Assembly (NCBI RefSeq): GCF_958298935.1
Contig: NC_084942.1
Location: 379,501 to 443,500 of the forward strand
Source: Phragmites australis
Taxonomy: Eukaryota > Streptophyta > Magnoliopsida > Poales > Poaceae
Reading direction: 5' to 3'
DNA: 64,000 nt
Part shown: in pieces, positions 1-14,191 of the stretch
How positions within the stretch are numbered: position 1 is the stretch's first letter
Layout: each line of letters begins with the position of its first letter
The notes under the pieces: generated by a model
Seen by the model: the letters and a program-made list of their open reading frames with translations, nothing else
Database searches by the model: none
Told to the model about the DNA's origin: nothing
Program-made: the position numbers and the translations under genes

Positions 1-441
1 ATTCTAGCTCAAACTTGAAACAAGGGAACACATGCACATTCTCCCCTTCTTTGTCAAGCCAAAGGAGGAAAAACAAAAGGAACAGGAAATACTCTTTAAT
101 GAATGAAAAAAAAGAGTCATATTTACGTCAACTGACACTTAAGAGTTCCTGACATGGTACAAAATTGCCTACACTATTGAGCTCTATATATTGCTCTTGT
201 CGCTAAATTCTAGCACTAATCAATAACCTCCAAGGAGACCACACAGGCCAATGAGGGGGCAAAAAAAAAAAAAAACTGCTTCTCGCTGCCCGGCAGCTCA
301 CAAACCTATTCTATCAGATGCCACTACATTCATCCTCTAACATCAAGTCCTTTCTCCAAGTCAGACAGGATGCTATGATCATTCCACGGAGGAGATGTAC
401 GAATTGCACACTGGGCATCAGCCAACAAAAAAGTATATATG
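1..441. other. 3' flank of the SIZ-type gene
   Basis: No coding sequence is supported here. The stretch lies just downstream of the minus-strand SIZ stop codon, so part of it is probably that gene's 3' UTR. It contains an A-tract near 258-274. The short open frame starting at 318 overlaps the last SIZ exon antisense and has no recognisable protein. Confidence 0.5.
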
Positions 442-3400
442 CTAATCAGAATCCGAGTCAATATTCAGTATCAGTCTTGGTCGAACTGAACGTTGCTGCA
501 GAGGTGGTGAGAAAGGATCACGGCATCTCTCTCCAGTCGGCTCATCGTCATTTGTGCTCCTGAGGACAGAAGCTGCACACAAGGAATCAAATATTAAATC
601 TTTCAGTGAAAATGTAGAGGCATGGTTATCAACTAAATTAACGTCTGACTTCAAAGTATCCAAAGCCGCAGGTTCTGTACTGCTGTGAAGAAATTTGCAT
701 AGAAAGCTGTATCAAAAAGATTGGCAGTGGCAAAGCAGTGATAAAATTGTAGCAACAGTACTGCAATTCCGATAATCTAGGATACTGTATCTAAAAGGAC
801 TTATAACGGACAGAGAATCACAACAAATTGCATAAATCAAAAGGAGCTAGACTTCAGCCATACCATCTAAAGCTGTTATTCCATCTCCAGAGCTCCTCCT
901 TTTCTGTGACGCATTTTTCGCACCAATTAAACTTTCATCGGCGCCACTGAGGCTGAGAGATGTCCAGCTGACAGAATGGAAATCATGGCATGTTTGAGTG
1001 TGATCACACCGGTTAGCTGGACTAATGGAACCATCTCTTTCACTTGATGCACAAATTTGCAGCGCGCCATCGTGCCCATCTTCCGGCGGGTTTGCTGCTA
1101 CCGCTAGTACCCCCAAATTACCCCCAGAAACTGACTCGTGCTTAGATTGATAATTGGCAGGGTTGTTTTGTGCTTCACCTGGATTATCTGTCACCCGTCT
1201 GCTAGGATCAAACATCTGGTCAGTAGGATCATCCTGGGGACTCAGAGGACACTCCCAAAATGATAGTCCCAGGTCACTAAAATCTTCATTTAGTGCAACA
1301 AATGAGGTTTCATTTGGGCATCTACCAGCTTGTTCGCCACACACTCCTGAAGTTTCAGGTGGCTTGGGTGGAAATACATTCCCAGTGTCAAGTGCTGAGC
1401 CATAATTCACAGCACTAGGAGATAACACCGTGACAATATCATCATCTGAGTCGCTCAGAACTATTATATCCTGCTCTCTTGGTGCAGGAGGAACATTTTC
1501 ATCCGTGGGAGAAGAATCAAGATCATGGACATGGCTCATAGGACAATCATTTCTTCCTGGATCTAAATTATAACTTTCATCTTCAGTGTCCGCATCATCA
1601 ATATTGCTTGTGAGAGTGGTGCAGTTTTTGTTTTCAAAGTGCCTTGCATGATCACTATCAGAAGATCGCACCAAGTCAGTATCCCCTCTCTTACTAATCT
1701 CCCACTGGCCGTTGCTGTTTTTTCTAATTCCCAATTTAAGACGACAACCCAGCTCTTCAGACAACGGTTCTTCTTTAATCTCATGCTTTACAATACCCAT
1801 GTTAGGCTTGGCTCTTGTATCTGTGGTCACACAGAGAGTACCATCTGGTAAATGCCACTGTGTAAGGTCTTTCAGTTCAGCTCCACCCTTAACCCTCCAG
1901 GAACCATCAGGCTTGACATCAATTTCAGATGCATCATCTATGCAGCTTTGGATCTGGATCACCAAAATGCAACAAATCAGCAATGATGCTCAATGGAATA
2001 ATGTAGATAACAAAACATGAACTTCCTTTCCACTATAAACTCACCAAAGAAGTGATACGATTGAAATAAGGATCAATTATTATGCTCTCAAGAGAGCAGT
2101 TCTTGAGGCAGATTGGGCATTGCCACTGCAAATAAGGAAACAAAGGTTGATTTAGATAAAGAACAAGAGACAAAATGAAATTAATGTGGTAAAATAATCG
2201 AACCTTCCGGGAACGTTGATTTATTTCAATAAAAGCTTCTAGATCAAAACAACCCATGTGAGCACAAGGCTTGAACCTACCAGCAATCCGGATCCTTGAA
2301 GCAGTCATCTGTAAAGAGATAAAGTAACTTAATGAAGACATGCTTTACAAAACATGACATAAAGAGCATAATGTGTGACTTTCTGTGAAGGAGTGCAAAG
2401 CATACTATGCATCAAACATATTATTGACAAAATGGTGGTTACAGAAAGACGTGGGTTAAAAAATATAATAACATATATGGTGATTCTAGGACAAGGAACT
2501 CGCCTTGAGCGTCATGGGCTTACGGCTTCAACACAGAGAATAACTTCAGATGGCAAACAATAATAATCCAATGGAGTTTTCATTCAAAAGAATATAACAA
2601 TGGACATGTTCTCGTGTTTAATAGACATGTATAAGAGCAATTAGCCATTTTATAAGCAACTCATTAAGGATCTAAGCATCCACAGTAAAAGCCAGAGTGC
2701 TTACAGGGCATCGAAGATTTACGGAGACCGAATCAGCCACAACTTCAATATCACTATCACTGTCTGCATTATTTGCCTCGGTTCCACCACCAACACAGCG
2801 ACGCACACGAGCAAGGGCATCATCAAACTTCTCACCATCTTGTTCCTTTGGCACCAAATTTAGGACCTGCCCACTATCAAAGTTTAAAACAGAACTTGAA
2901 ACAATAAAACAGGATTCCAAATTCAGGTGTTCAGCAGTTTCCAGGTATCAGCTTGTTGGCGGTAACTGCTAAGAGAACCAGCCAGTTTATGGTCTTTTCC
3001 CGGAAATTCTCTGGAAGCAATTACTCTTTGAATAGTTTTTTCACTGCAAACCAAGCAATGAGCTAACAGGGATTTGGAATACTGCTATAATATAAATTAG
3101 AAGTTTCACGCGGAATCTTTCAGCACGTAAAATACCTATTCTCCCGAGGCCTTTCAACGGAATTCACTTGGGAGATAATAAAAAACCTAGACATGGTAAG
3201 CATAAACGGTAAAAAAGAGAGCAAAACATCTCAGTATTTGTGGTGGATAAAGGAGGATAAAGCTTCTAATATATTGAAAAGCACTGGACATGCCAAAGAA
3301 CAATACAAGATATCTAAAAGTGTTTGCCGATCCCTGTCTGCTTTCCAACAAGGAAGAACGCGTGAACCACGGCTGATTAAAATATCCTTGCTCTGTAAAA

Positions 3401-6400
3401 TATGTGTTTCTTGAGGGTATTGTGCTTAACAATGGAAAAGTGAAGACGATTTAAAACACTATATACAAAAAAAATCACACCTGTTCTAGAGATCTCCTCT
3501 TGGCAATTCTGATACCCAAACAGAAAGTACGAGAGTCATTTCTTGATAGAGCAATCTTGTTAGGTCCCTCTCTCAGGTAATCTGTTAACTGGGTACATAG
3601 AAATGTTTAGGGTCTAAAGGAGATATACAATAAAAAAAATGTACCTGATGAACACAGGAAGATAATGTAAACAAAATGGTGAATAACTTATGAAGCCAAA
3701 GAGAAAAAAAAGAATAGCAAGCTTCAAGACAAAAGATACTTACTACTGGACCATCATCTCTACCATTGGCCCCTAACTGCTGTGTGGGTTGCCTGTTGAC
3801 CACCCTAACATGGATACCTGAGAAAGAAAGAATTGCCAACATGAGTAGTTCAGATCTAGCATGATTGTACTTACTGTCCAATCTTAAAGGCCAGCTACCG
3901 CAGTCTATATCATAGCCATAGAAGGATGTAAAATACTATACTGCTAAACTGCAGTTATGAATGCATGTTTGAGCCCAAGCCATAATGCATAGACTGACGT
4001 AGTCACGTGCATGCACAAATTACCACAACAAGGCCAAAAAAAAGAAGAGGAGAAAAGCAACACTGGCAATGCAACAAAAGATGAGTGGAAGATGACAATC
4101 GGTTTTCACTGCGGCTATTACTTGGACATGGACATGGGTGCCAGAATCTGATTCAGACTCGGGTATCCAACTCGAGAATTTTTAATTGTTTTTTGATACA
4201 GTAAATAACACTTGGAATCCAACATGGGTGTTGGAATCCGACACGAGTATAGGGTGTCCGACTCTGCAAAAAAAAAGTGGACTTGGGTGTCCAAGTAGCG
4301 GCAACCCAGCATAACCAACAAGGTTGCTTGGGAAATCATAACACATTGTCCATGTCTTCAACAATTTAAACTATACACAAATCATAACAAAGAAGAAAAT
4401 TAAAGATGCATCTTCCTTGCACACATTGTGGAGAACCGAGCGATAGCTCGGTTGGTAGAGCCTCCAGTTGAGAGGCCGCCCACCCAGGCTCGAACCCGGG
4501 TGCTTGCAGGTCATGCGGGTACTTCCCTAATGGGTTCGGTACTCCCTCTTAAGGTAAAGCCAAGGGGACGTCTTCTCCCCGTGGTCAAGTTTTTTTTTTT
4601 TTGTTTTTTTGTACACATTGTGAAGAACATGACTCATAAGAAACCAAACTGGTGGCACTTGACTAAGTGTTTTAACTCAATAAACAACTTGCACCAAAAT
4701 CCTATCAGAGAATATGACTCACTATACATAATAAGCCAATGCATATACCATTAACTTGCATATCAGAGCGTAAAGGCCAGTGCATCCTAAAAGGGACTTT
4801 GTCATTCAGAAGGATACACCAAACCTGCATAAAAATAATCGATGCAAAGGAAATTCAAGTCAAAAAATAGATACAGATAGGTGAACATAGTCGCTGCAAA
4901 GGAACATCAAGGTAGAAATCAATACACACAGATAGTACAATAATATCTAATACGACATAACTCAAACAGTACTCAGACGCAGAAACTATAACTTATACTT
5001 ACAAACATATCTTTGTAATTGCAGCCTGACAATTCTTACTAATACATGAGCAAAATGTTGATTATTCGATGATGGTCCTAAACAAACCTAATAGTTCAAG
5101 GACAATGAAAAAGAAATGGAATTAACCTGAAGATCATATTCAGCTTTCTGTAGCATTTCCCTATTAGCTCTTGATAGCGGAAAGCTTTTCGCAGTATACT
5201 GTGCAGTATATGACCTGGACATAAGCAAGAATCACAAACAAAAGCATTGCATATTGCAGAATATCATGGTTTAGTTAACTTGCATAATGAAATGAAGCAA
5301 TTTGTCCAGCCATTTTGTTACTCAAGACTCGTGATATCAGCATGGTCCTCCAAAGTACAATCATCTCATGTTTATTTTGTATAAATAACACAAGGAATAA
5401 TCATGAGTGCAGAAACCATGTAAGCTACAGCAGCAACACAAGATGCAGAGCAAGCTGTTAATCATAATGTCATCACACAAACAAAAGTAAAGCTCAAGTG
5501 AGCTTCTGCCAGCAGAACTAAGTCACTACATTTGCCTTAATAGCCTTAAATTTTCCAACAAATATGCAGTACTGGAATCAAAGCAATACATTTTGATGAT
5601 CTGTCAGACAAGACAACATAATTTCAATTTGTTCATTACTTTCATCCAAATTCATCAGGAATTTCAGATCAATCCTTCTAGTATACTCAAAGAAATCAAT
5701 AAAAAAAATTATGCACAACAATAAATAAGTGTGCTTTGGTGATGAAACAATGGACAACTCACCCGTCTGCCGCTATGTTAGAGGGGGCTATTAAAATAGG
5801 GAGCAACGGATGGTTAACGGTGACCCAGAAACTGCAGGTTACAGTAGGAAACTATGTCAGAAATAATATGTCATCTAATATTAGGACTGAAATATCTAGG
5901 ACTGAGTAAATAATGTTCTCAGCCTACAAATGTAGAAGAAGGAAGCACACAAAAAGGTGAAAAGAGAAGGCATAAAAAAGATACAGATTGAGTCGGTTTT
6001 AAGTTGCTGCGCAAGGAGATTTTCGTAAATGATTGATGCCACAGAACAACTAAAAGTATAAGATGTTTGAACATGAACAACCAACACAGACTATGAGACT
6101 AATGGCATAGGGTCGCAAATTAAAAGCAAGTGACCACAGGATGACTGAGTGACTCGGTCTTGTTGAGTTCAGGACAACATTGAAGTTTAAAAGGACTTAC
6201 GGATCAGCCCTGTTAATTCGGCACATCTCACAATAAAAGCAGGTGGGTACTTCAGGAGAAATACTGTCTGCAGGCTTCTCGGGTATGATAACACAACCAA
6301 CATGTTGCCATACGTTGCACTGTGGATCAACACACTACAAGGAACAAATAAATGATCAAGGAAAGTAGAACTAAGCAACAGATCTCATCAGGAACAAAAT

Positions 6401-8101
6401 GAAAGAATGCTACAAAGTTTTCAAACAAAGCAAGTAAAAGCTACATTTCATAACAAAATCGGAACATCATGGCCACAACCAAGGCTCCAGGCTTCTAGCA
6501 TAGAACAGAAAGAGTGATCTAGACCATCAACTACTTTGACGTTTCAGAATATAAATGATAAGCCGCTTTGGTGATTCAGAATATGATTTGTACAATCACC
6601 TGGATCAACAACAAATTTTGGAAATCTTACTGGTTTGGCTGTGGGACATAAAAGACTATCAAACAATTAGAAAGTCGTATTTATCATGAGAAGTTGAAAA
6701 CTATACCTTAATCATGGGATCCTTGGGTATTGAGTTACCACAAGGACAACGGACCTTGACGTCCAACTGAGCAGAATCATCTGATTTCTTTTTAGGCTTA
6801 ACATTGTATCCTGACTCGATGTGGCTTCTTGAGGCTGCAACAGTATTTGTAGGGTCTTGCATTTTTCTTGAAATGAAAAGCAAAAATTAAACAGTTTGCC
6901 AAAGTTTCGTAAGAGCCAATCAAGTAATCTACAGTTCTACAGACATGTCAATGTGAAAGGAAATGTGAACTCACCTAAAAGTGTCCTCGACTATTTTCAC
7001 CACTGTTTCTCTTCCAGCCATCTTTTTAGTTGGTAAACCATTCATTTTGGAGACTACAAGAATAACAATGAAATAACTTCTCATAACATTAAAGGAAAAA
7101 CAGTAGTATAAAATGATAAGTTTTGGGGGGAAAAGCAATTGAATGAACCTTGGTCTTGCTGATCAAACAATACTGCTATAACTTTGTCCACTAGTTCCTG
7201 TAAACCAAACCGGAAACACCAAAACCACCTGGTTCATAAGTAACCATTTCCAACAAATCAAACTAAAATGGACAGATGAATAGGTAAATTTCAGCATATG
7301 TTCACGTCATTCAGATGGAGACCTTGAAAAATCGGGGCAATTCCATGTTTTAGCACAATAAGAGGGAGCATCAAAACATATGAGCAATGGATGTTGTTTG
7401 TGTAAAAAGTAGATATAGAAACTTGAAGCGGGCAAACCTGCTTCTTTCCTTGCTTTGGAAGTCCAAGCTGATGCAGAACATCCTTCAACTCTTTTATTCT
7501 GAAGTGGTTCAACTTGTACTGCAATAAAGCATTTGCGCAGCAAATGTTAGTAGAGCATGTTAGCTCGAAATCACATTTGACCACACCAGCATAAACAATT
7601 TTGCATCTCAAATCACACAATCTATTTTCGAAAAGAACATATTGCGGTGTAATGGAAGCAACCGAAGCCTATCAGAACCTAAAGGCCGGCTCTTTAAGAG
7701 GAAATAAAGCATGTCAAGTGAAGCAATTGCTCCGGTGCCTTTTACTCCGGTAACAGAAGAGGTTCTCCACCTATGACAATTGGTGAATCATGGTAGCGCA
7801 AAGGGTAAAGAAAGAGGCGAATTTATGGTATTGGCATGGTCAATTGACAGTTCTGCGGACCCTAATCGGCTACATTACTAGTTTTGAAAGGAAACAATTA
7901 CCCTGTGAGGGAATTTGGGGCTGTGATGAAATGAGCAGACGAGTAGCATCAGGTTATATGGGAGGGAATCAATGAAGTCGATCAGGGGCTTTAAATAGCG
8001 CACCAAAGCATACGTATTTACTGTCGGTATACAAGAGGGAAAGAAGATGGAAATACCTTGCAAGCGGCGAGCACGGGATCGTCCGCGGCCTCCGGCGCCA
8101 T
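442..8101 (-). CDS. SIZ1: E3 SUMO-protein ligase, SIZ1/SIZ2 type (16 coding exons, 877 aa)
   Basis: Nuclear PIAS-family ligase that passes SUMO from the E2 enzyme to targets; in plants it acts in stress, phosphate and hormone responses. Exons read as 8101-8057, 7518-7438, 7197-7149, 7053-6975, 6866-6707, 6334-6201, 5831-5763, 5214-5127, 4824-4749, 3817-3744, 3588-3481, 2866-2705, 2308-2204, 2125-2045, 1953-864 and 674-442. All have GT-AG borders and compatible phases, giving 877 aa, about the length of plant SIZ proteins (roughly 875-885 aa, from memory). Domains in order: SAP (about 10-60, [18 protein letters not shown]), PHD finger (about 123-182, CPCG...CVDPQC...WQHVGC...CEMC), PINIT region (about 185-360), SP-RING (about 376-437, CAHMGCFD then WQCPIC), SUMO-interacting acidic motif [10 protein letters not shown] near 600, and a conserved tail ending RSVRPRL...DSDSD. 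The start [15 protein letters not shown] was chosen over an upstream in-frame ATG at 8209 because SIZ homologues begin close to the SAP domain. Whether it is the SIZ1 or SIZ2 orthologue is not settled. Confidence 0.93.
4421..4628 (+). mobile_element. tRNA-derived SINE with target-site duplication (in SIZ intron 9)
   Basis: The body is about 4437-4612. It carries a pol III A-box-like TAGCTCGGTTGG near the start and a B-box-like GGCTCGAACCC about 45 bp later, and it ends in an interrupted T-tract. It is flanked by ACACATTGTGGAGAAC (4421-4436) and ACACATTGTGAAGAAC (4613-4628), a 16-bp target-site duplication with one mismatch. This is the structure of plant tRNA-derived SINEs with T-rich tails (p-SINE/Au-like). 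It lies antisense to the host gene, inside an intron. It is not a functional tRNA: there is no acceptor stem or proper anticodon arm. Confidence 0.88.
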
Positions 8102-8213
8102 GATGGTAAGGAAGGTCTTCAACGGGGCCCGACGGGAGGCCGGGCGGGCGGGCGGGCGACGGAAGGGGTTTGGAGGAGCGCTAGGGCTCGAAGAGGTTGT
8201 AGAAGACAAGAAA

Positions 8214-8243
8214 GGCGGCCGCCGCCGCCGCCGCCGCCGCGCG
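8214..8243. repeat. (GCC)n tract in the SIZ 5' leader
   Basis: A short GCC/GGC triplet repeat lies about 115-140 bp upstream of the chosen SIZ start codon, in a GC-rich stretch (8080-8270) that is probably the 5' UTR and core promoter. GC-rich triplet runs are common in grass 5' leaders. No TATA box is obvious. Confidence 0.6.
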
Positions 8244-8693
8244 AGGGGGAGGGGAGAAGCGTGCGGCCAAGTGCCAACAAAGGATAGAAGAGGGATCTGG
8301 AGGCGGCACGATTCTCAAAGACAGGCTTCCTTCCTTCTCATCTCACCACCAGAAATTTGTTATCTTTGATCGAATTTACACTAAACAATTTTGTTCACAC
8401 AATCTAACGTACTTAAGCCTGTTTATTTTAGTTTTAGAGGATGCGAATCCAGTTTAGTTTGTAGAATTTGTAGAAACTTTTTTTAATTATGGATTATGAA
8501 ATTGTATGATATAACTTGGCTTGTGAATTGTGACAATTAACTTTTATATTATGATCGTTTGTTTTTTACTTTATTTTTATAGCTAAAATATATAATTAAA
8601 ATAAAAAATAAATGGGACGAAACTCATAAAGTTTTCATAATTATTTAGAATATCTAAGTATGTTTCTTAGGAATTAGTATTTTCAACATTTGG

Positions 8694-9221
8694 GGAGGGA
8701 ATTGATTTTTTCGCCACCATTAAGAAGTAGTTTCGTTTATTATCACTCTTAATATTACATTGGCTTATTTGCCACTCAAAAGAGTGACTCTTTGATTACA
8801 TTGCCATTCTCTTATTTTAATTCGTTTTTTTCTTTTTTCCTCTCACGCCAAGTAAATGGACCAGATATGCTTAAATTGTGCAACCTGCACAGAATAGGAT
8901 GGTTTTAAGGTCACTGAATGAAGAGAAGATAAATGATGGATGCAATATTCAACAAGATGGTGTTGTTATTTACAGTATAGTTTGCGAAGTAAGGATTCTG
9001 TGCAGCTGTCCACCCAGCATTGGGATGCTTGTTGATTGTATCTATGATGTCCTTCTGTGACAATAGAGTACCAAGAGCAATTATAGAAACAAGAGAAGAT
9101 TCATTGTACTTCTTTTTTTACTTCATTTTTTTGGGTCTTTAAATAGTAGAAGTCATTCTTCTGGGTTGTAAATAAGCGAAACCGCTTCTTAGCGGTGGCA
9201 AAAAAAAAAAACAATTCTCTT
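8694..9221. mobile_element. MITE-like element with terminal inverted repeats of about 45 bp, probably Mutator-like
   Basis: The left arm near 8699-8745 (GAATTG, T-tract, GCCACC.TTAAGAAG...TTTCG) is matched in reverse by the right arm near 9170-9217 (AAGCGAAACC.CTTCTTA.C, GGTGGC, A-tract, CAATTC). The flanks are AACATTTGG (8685-8693) and AACATTTAG (9222-9230), a likely 9-bp target duplication with one mismatch, which would suggest the Mutator superfamily. The short open frame inside (8878-9060) resembles no known protein. Confidence 0.72.
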
Positions 9222-11107
9222 AACATTTAGTGTCCTATTTTCACCGAATATACACACCATTTCTACAAGTGTCCTAATCTTTTCAACTACAAAATTGCTT
9301 TTTCACTTTTGACACGTAGAAATAAAAAAGAAGTCACTTATGTGAAAAGCATAACTTTTTAATTCATTAATTTGTTTATCCTTTGATTCACAAGTTTCAA
9401 ATGATTATGTTTGCTAAATCGTATACCTGATTCGTGATGTATGTATTCCTTGTTTCCGCAAAACAAGACCCACATTAACTATATGTTGATGAAAAGAATT
9501 AGTTGCCACGTGGGACCCAACAGTTTGGTCAAAGCAAACGAGCCCGTGATGTAAGACCAAAACCAAAAGAAGATGCAGATCTGCTCATGTTTGTCTGAAA
9601 AGAAGATGCCCCAATATTGTGCACTTCCTCTTTTCTGAGAAAGAGGTGCACAGCACAGAGGGAGGGAAGGAGGGTGGTAGACTTGAGGTAGCCCGGCCCG
9701 GCCCGACTTAGCGCCTTGGGCCGGGCTTGGGTGCAGACCCGACAAGGAGGGTAGTAGACTCTCTCTCTCCCCCCCCCCCCCCCCTTGCGGTCATTCATTC
9801 ATTATATTATTATCTCCACTCAGATTGTTCTTACAGCTAACTACTTCCCTTTTTTCCTTTCACTGAACGATCTGAAAAGATATATATATCTTGGAAAGGA
9901 AGCTTGATGAAAGTGAAGTGCTGGCAGAGGGGTTAGAGAGAACTGTCGAGACATGATGTGCAAAAGGAAGGAAAGAAATTCAGGGAGAGAATTACTATAT
10001 ATATTGCCGAGATGCATGATACATGCATGTCCATTTGTTGTGCAAGTGCTACCGCAAATATATATTATATATATAATGGCCATGGCAATTGGCAGCTTCA
10101 TATATGCTCTTCTTATCGTCAAGATGACGAAAGGCATGTGCCTGCCTGTCGATCCATGGAGGTGACACCAATGCAACCAATCCTTTCCTGCCTTCTCCTC
10201 AACTAATTAGTGGAGTATACTAGTGCATGGTTCATCATCGCTAGTACTCTCTCTCTCTCTTCTACTCAGTATTCTAGTAGGTGGCATGCACGTATGAATA
10301 CAAGTGGTGTCATCAATTCTTATGGATTCTGAGTGCTGTGTTGACTCGATCTGTTCCTCAACTAATTTTTGTCTATGTAAGCTGTTTGGAATTCTTTCAC
10401 TGAAATCCTGATCCCAGCTATTAGTATTTTGCATTTTTCATTAGTCACTAAATATCTTTCACAAGATCCCATGACCCTTTTCAACAGAAAAGAAATCATG
10501 CATGCATGGCGTGCCACCTAGAGTTTGGCATCCTCTTATGGAGGCATGCACTTTATGTCATAGGATAGGGCCCTTTAATTTGGCTTATTATTTTGATCGA
10601 AAGATATGGGACGCTCAGATAGGTGTCCTAACAAATAGGGATTTGCACACGAACATTATTCATCATGCATACATATATATAGTTTTGCTATTGATGGATG
10701 CTGACAAAATATGCATATCCATCATTTCACCATCTCAGGGTAAAGCATCTAACCGAAAATGGCAACTAGTGGAGGATGCTTCTCTATCATGCTAGAGTAG
10801 TATATGTAGAAGTTGACTTAAAGGTTCCAAGATGCATATGGCCCGGTGTTCTTTGATTTGTGATCGGTCGAGGTCATAAAATGCTGCTGCTTTATGTACA
10901 TCTGTGCTAACATAACATGGCCAGACAGTAGTAGATTGTTCTTGTATTTCCTTGTATGAAATCTTATAGAAAGAGAGGAATTCTCACCTTTCTGAATCTT
11001 TCTCCTGAAAAAGAAATGTATGTTGGTGGAGATATTGTTCGCACCCCTTATTTGCTACTGGAAGTTTTGGAAATATAATCCCTGGCTGTGAACTCTCTAA
11101 TACCTTA
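9222..11107. other. Intergenic AT-rich DNA, no supported gene
   Basis: I see no gene. There is a C-tract at about 9771-9784, CT-rich runs near 9755 and 10246, and several TATATA stretches. The short open frames (for example 10502-10795) have no exon-like context and no recognisable domain. Confidence 0.6.
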
Positions 11108-11322
11108 AGTGTTTGTTTGGTAGAGCTCTAAGTTCTAAGAATTTTTGTAGCTGGTCATTCTTAAGTTCAAGAAATTATTGAAGCTCTGCACAGTTTGAGA
11201 TCTTTGGTTGAGATATTTTATTTTTATTTAGAGCTAAAAATATATTTAAATTATTTTATTTTATGATACAAACTTTAAATCCTATATGGATCTTAGAGTC
11301 GAAGCTCTGCCAAACAGAGTCT
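11108..11322. mobile_element. Tourist/PIF-like MITE
   Basis: The ends form an imperfect inverted repeat: TGTTTGGTAGAGCT on the left and, reversed, TGTTTGGCAGAGCT on the right. They abut TTA/TAA-type trinucleotides, as expected for PIF/Harbinger-derived Tourist elements. The AT-rich interior has no coding capacity. The exact boundary and target-site duplication are ambiguous by a base or two. Confidence 0.6.
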
Positions 11323-11664
11323 TAAAATCCAATCGTATAAGCTACTTGTAGTCATGTGTGTTGGTTGGCCATCTTCAAGAATAACTAGCTATGCATATAT
11401 GAATATAAGAAGCAAAGCAAGTGGCGCAATTAAAACATATCATAATTAACCGGTGCGATCAATTGACCCACTAGGCTTTTAGAATTCAGTTCAGGCTCAA
11501 CAAAAGCTACAGCTAATTTTTAATATATGGCTTCATTCATGATTGAAAATTTAAAGTGAAAAAAGAAAAAGTGACTCCTCAAAGTCCACAAGCAGTTTTT
11601 AGGTCGGGTCGCATGCACTAGATATATAGAAAGGAAAGGACTGTGGATACAAGTGTGGTGTGAA

Positions 11665-13402
<1,738 letters not shown>

Positions 13403-13410
13403 CTTTGACA

Positions 13411-13831
13411 CAGAGATGACCAAATAGGCTGATCCAGGCATGATTATGGTCCGATAGCACACGGAGGCCCGTCGGTCTAGTTGGCCCGATAAAATAAAAA
13501 ATAGCTACAAAATTAAAAATATATATAAAAAATAGATAAAAATATAGAAAATAGATAAAAAAAATAGCTACAAAATTTAAAAATATAGAACATAGAAAAT
13601 AGTCGGGTCCATGCGTACCGGGCCGGATCGTGCCTAGCTGGGCCGTGCCCGTGCAGACCCGGGTTGGGCTGTGCCCGTGTCGACCCGACTCAGCCGGGCC
13701 ATGCCATGCAGGCACGTCGTGCCACGCGCTCGGCCCAGACACGACTCGTGACCTCGTGCCGTGACTGAACTGTACTTACAGTGTCGTGCCTCAGACCGAC
13801 CTAGTAGACACGACCTATTTAGACATCTTTA
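13411..13831. mobile_element. Non-autonomous hAT-like element
   Basis: The terminal inverted repeats are imperfect: left CAGAGATGACCAAATAGG, right (reversed) TAAAGATGTCTAAATAGG. The flanking octamers CTTTGACA (13403-13410) and CTTTGATC (13832-13839) agree at 6 of 8 positions, fitting the 8-bp hAT target duplication. The interior has GC-rich flanks rich in GGCCCG/CGGGCC around an A-rich core (about 13490-13600). The open frame on the minus strand across it is not a real gene. Confidence 0.68.
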
Positions 13832-14191
13832 CTTTGATCAACAATTAGCCTCACATAATGTACATTTTGATTATGAGTTAAAGTTAAGTTTTGGAAACTG
13901 TACCAAATCAAACCACGTCTTATATTTTTGGGACAGAGGATTCACAAAACCATCTGCTGCTGAGATTTTTTCTTTCTTTCTTCAGAAATAGTAATGATAA
14001 TAATAATAATAAAGAAATGCAGCTGGAGATATATAATCCATCAAGGAGATGAGAGTAGAGAAGAGAAGAGATCGCCTCCACTCCACTCCACTCCACCCCT
14101 CGACCTTCACTTTTTTAACAAATCGCCCCTTCCATTTTTACACTTTGCCCCCGTGTCCAGGAAACTCTGATTGCAACCAGGTCCCTCAATC

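Noticed and set aside
4110..4340. Degenerate GGACACGGACATGGGTG-type repeats in a SIZ intron as a tandem array
   Set aside because: The repeated words are short and irregular; no stable unit length could be set.
4437..4510. Possible tRNA gene
   Set aside because: It has A- and B-box-like motifs but no acceptor stem pairing, and it is bounded by a T-tail and target duplication, so it is a SINE.
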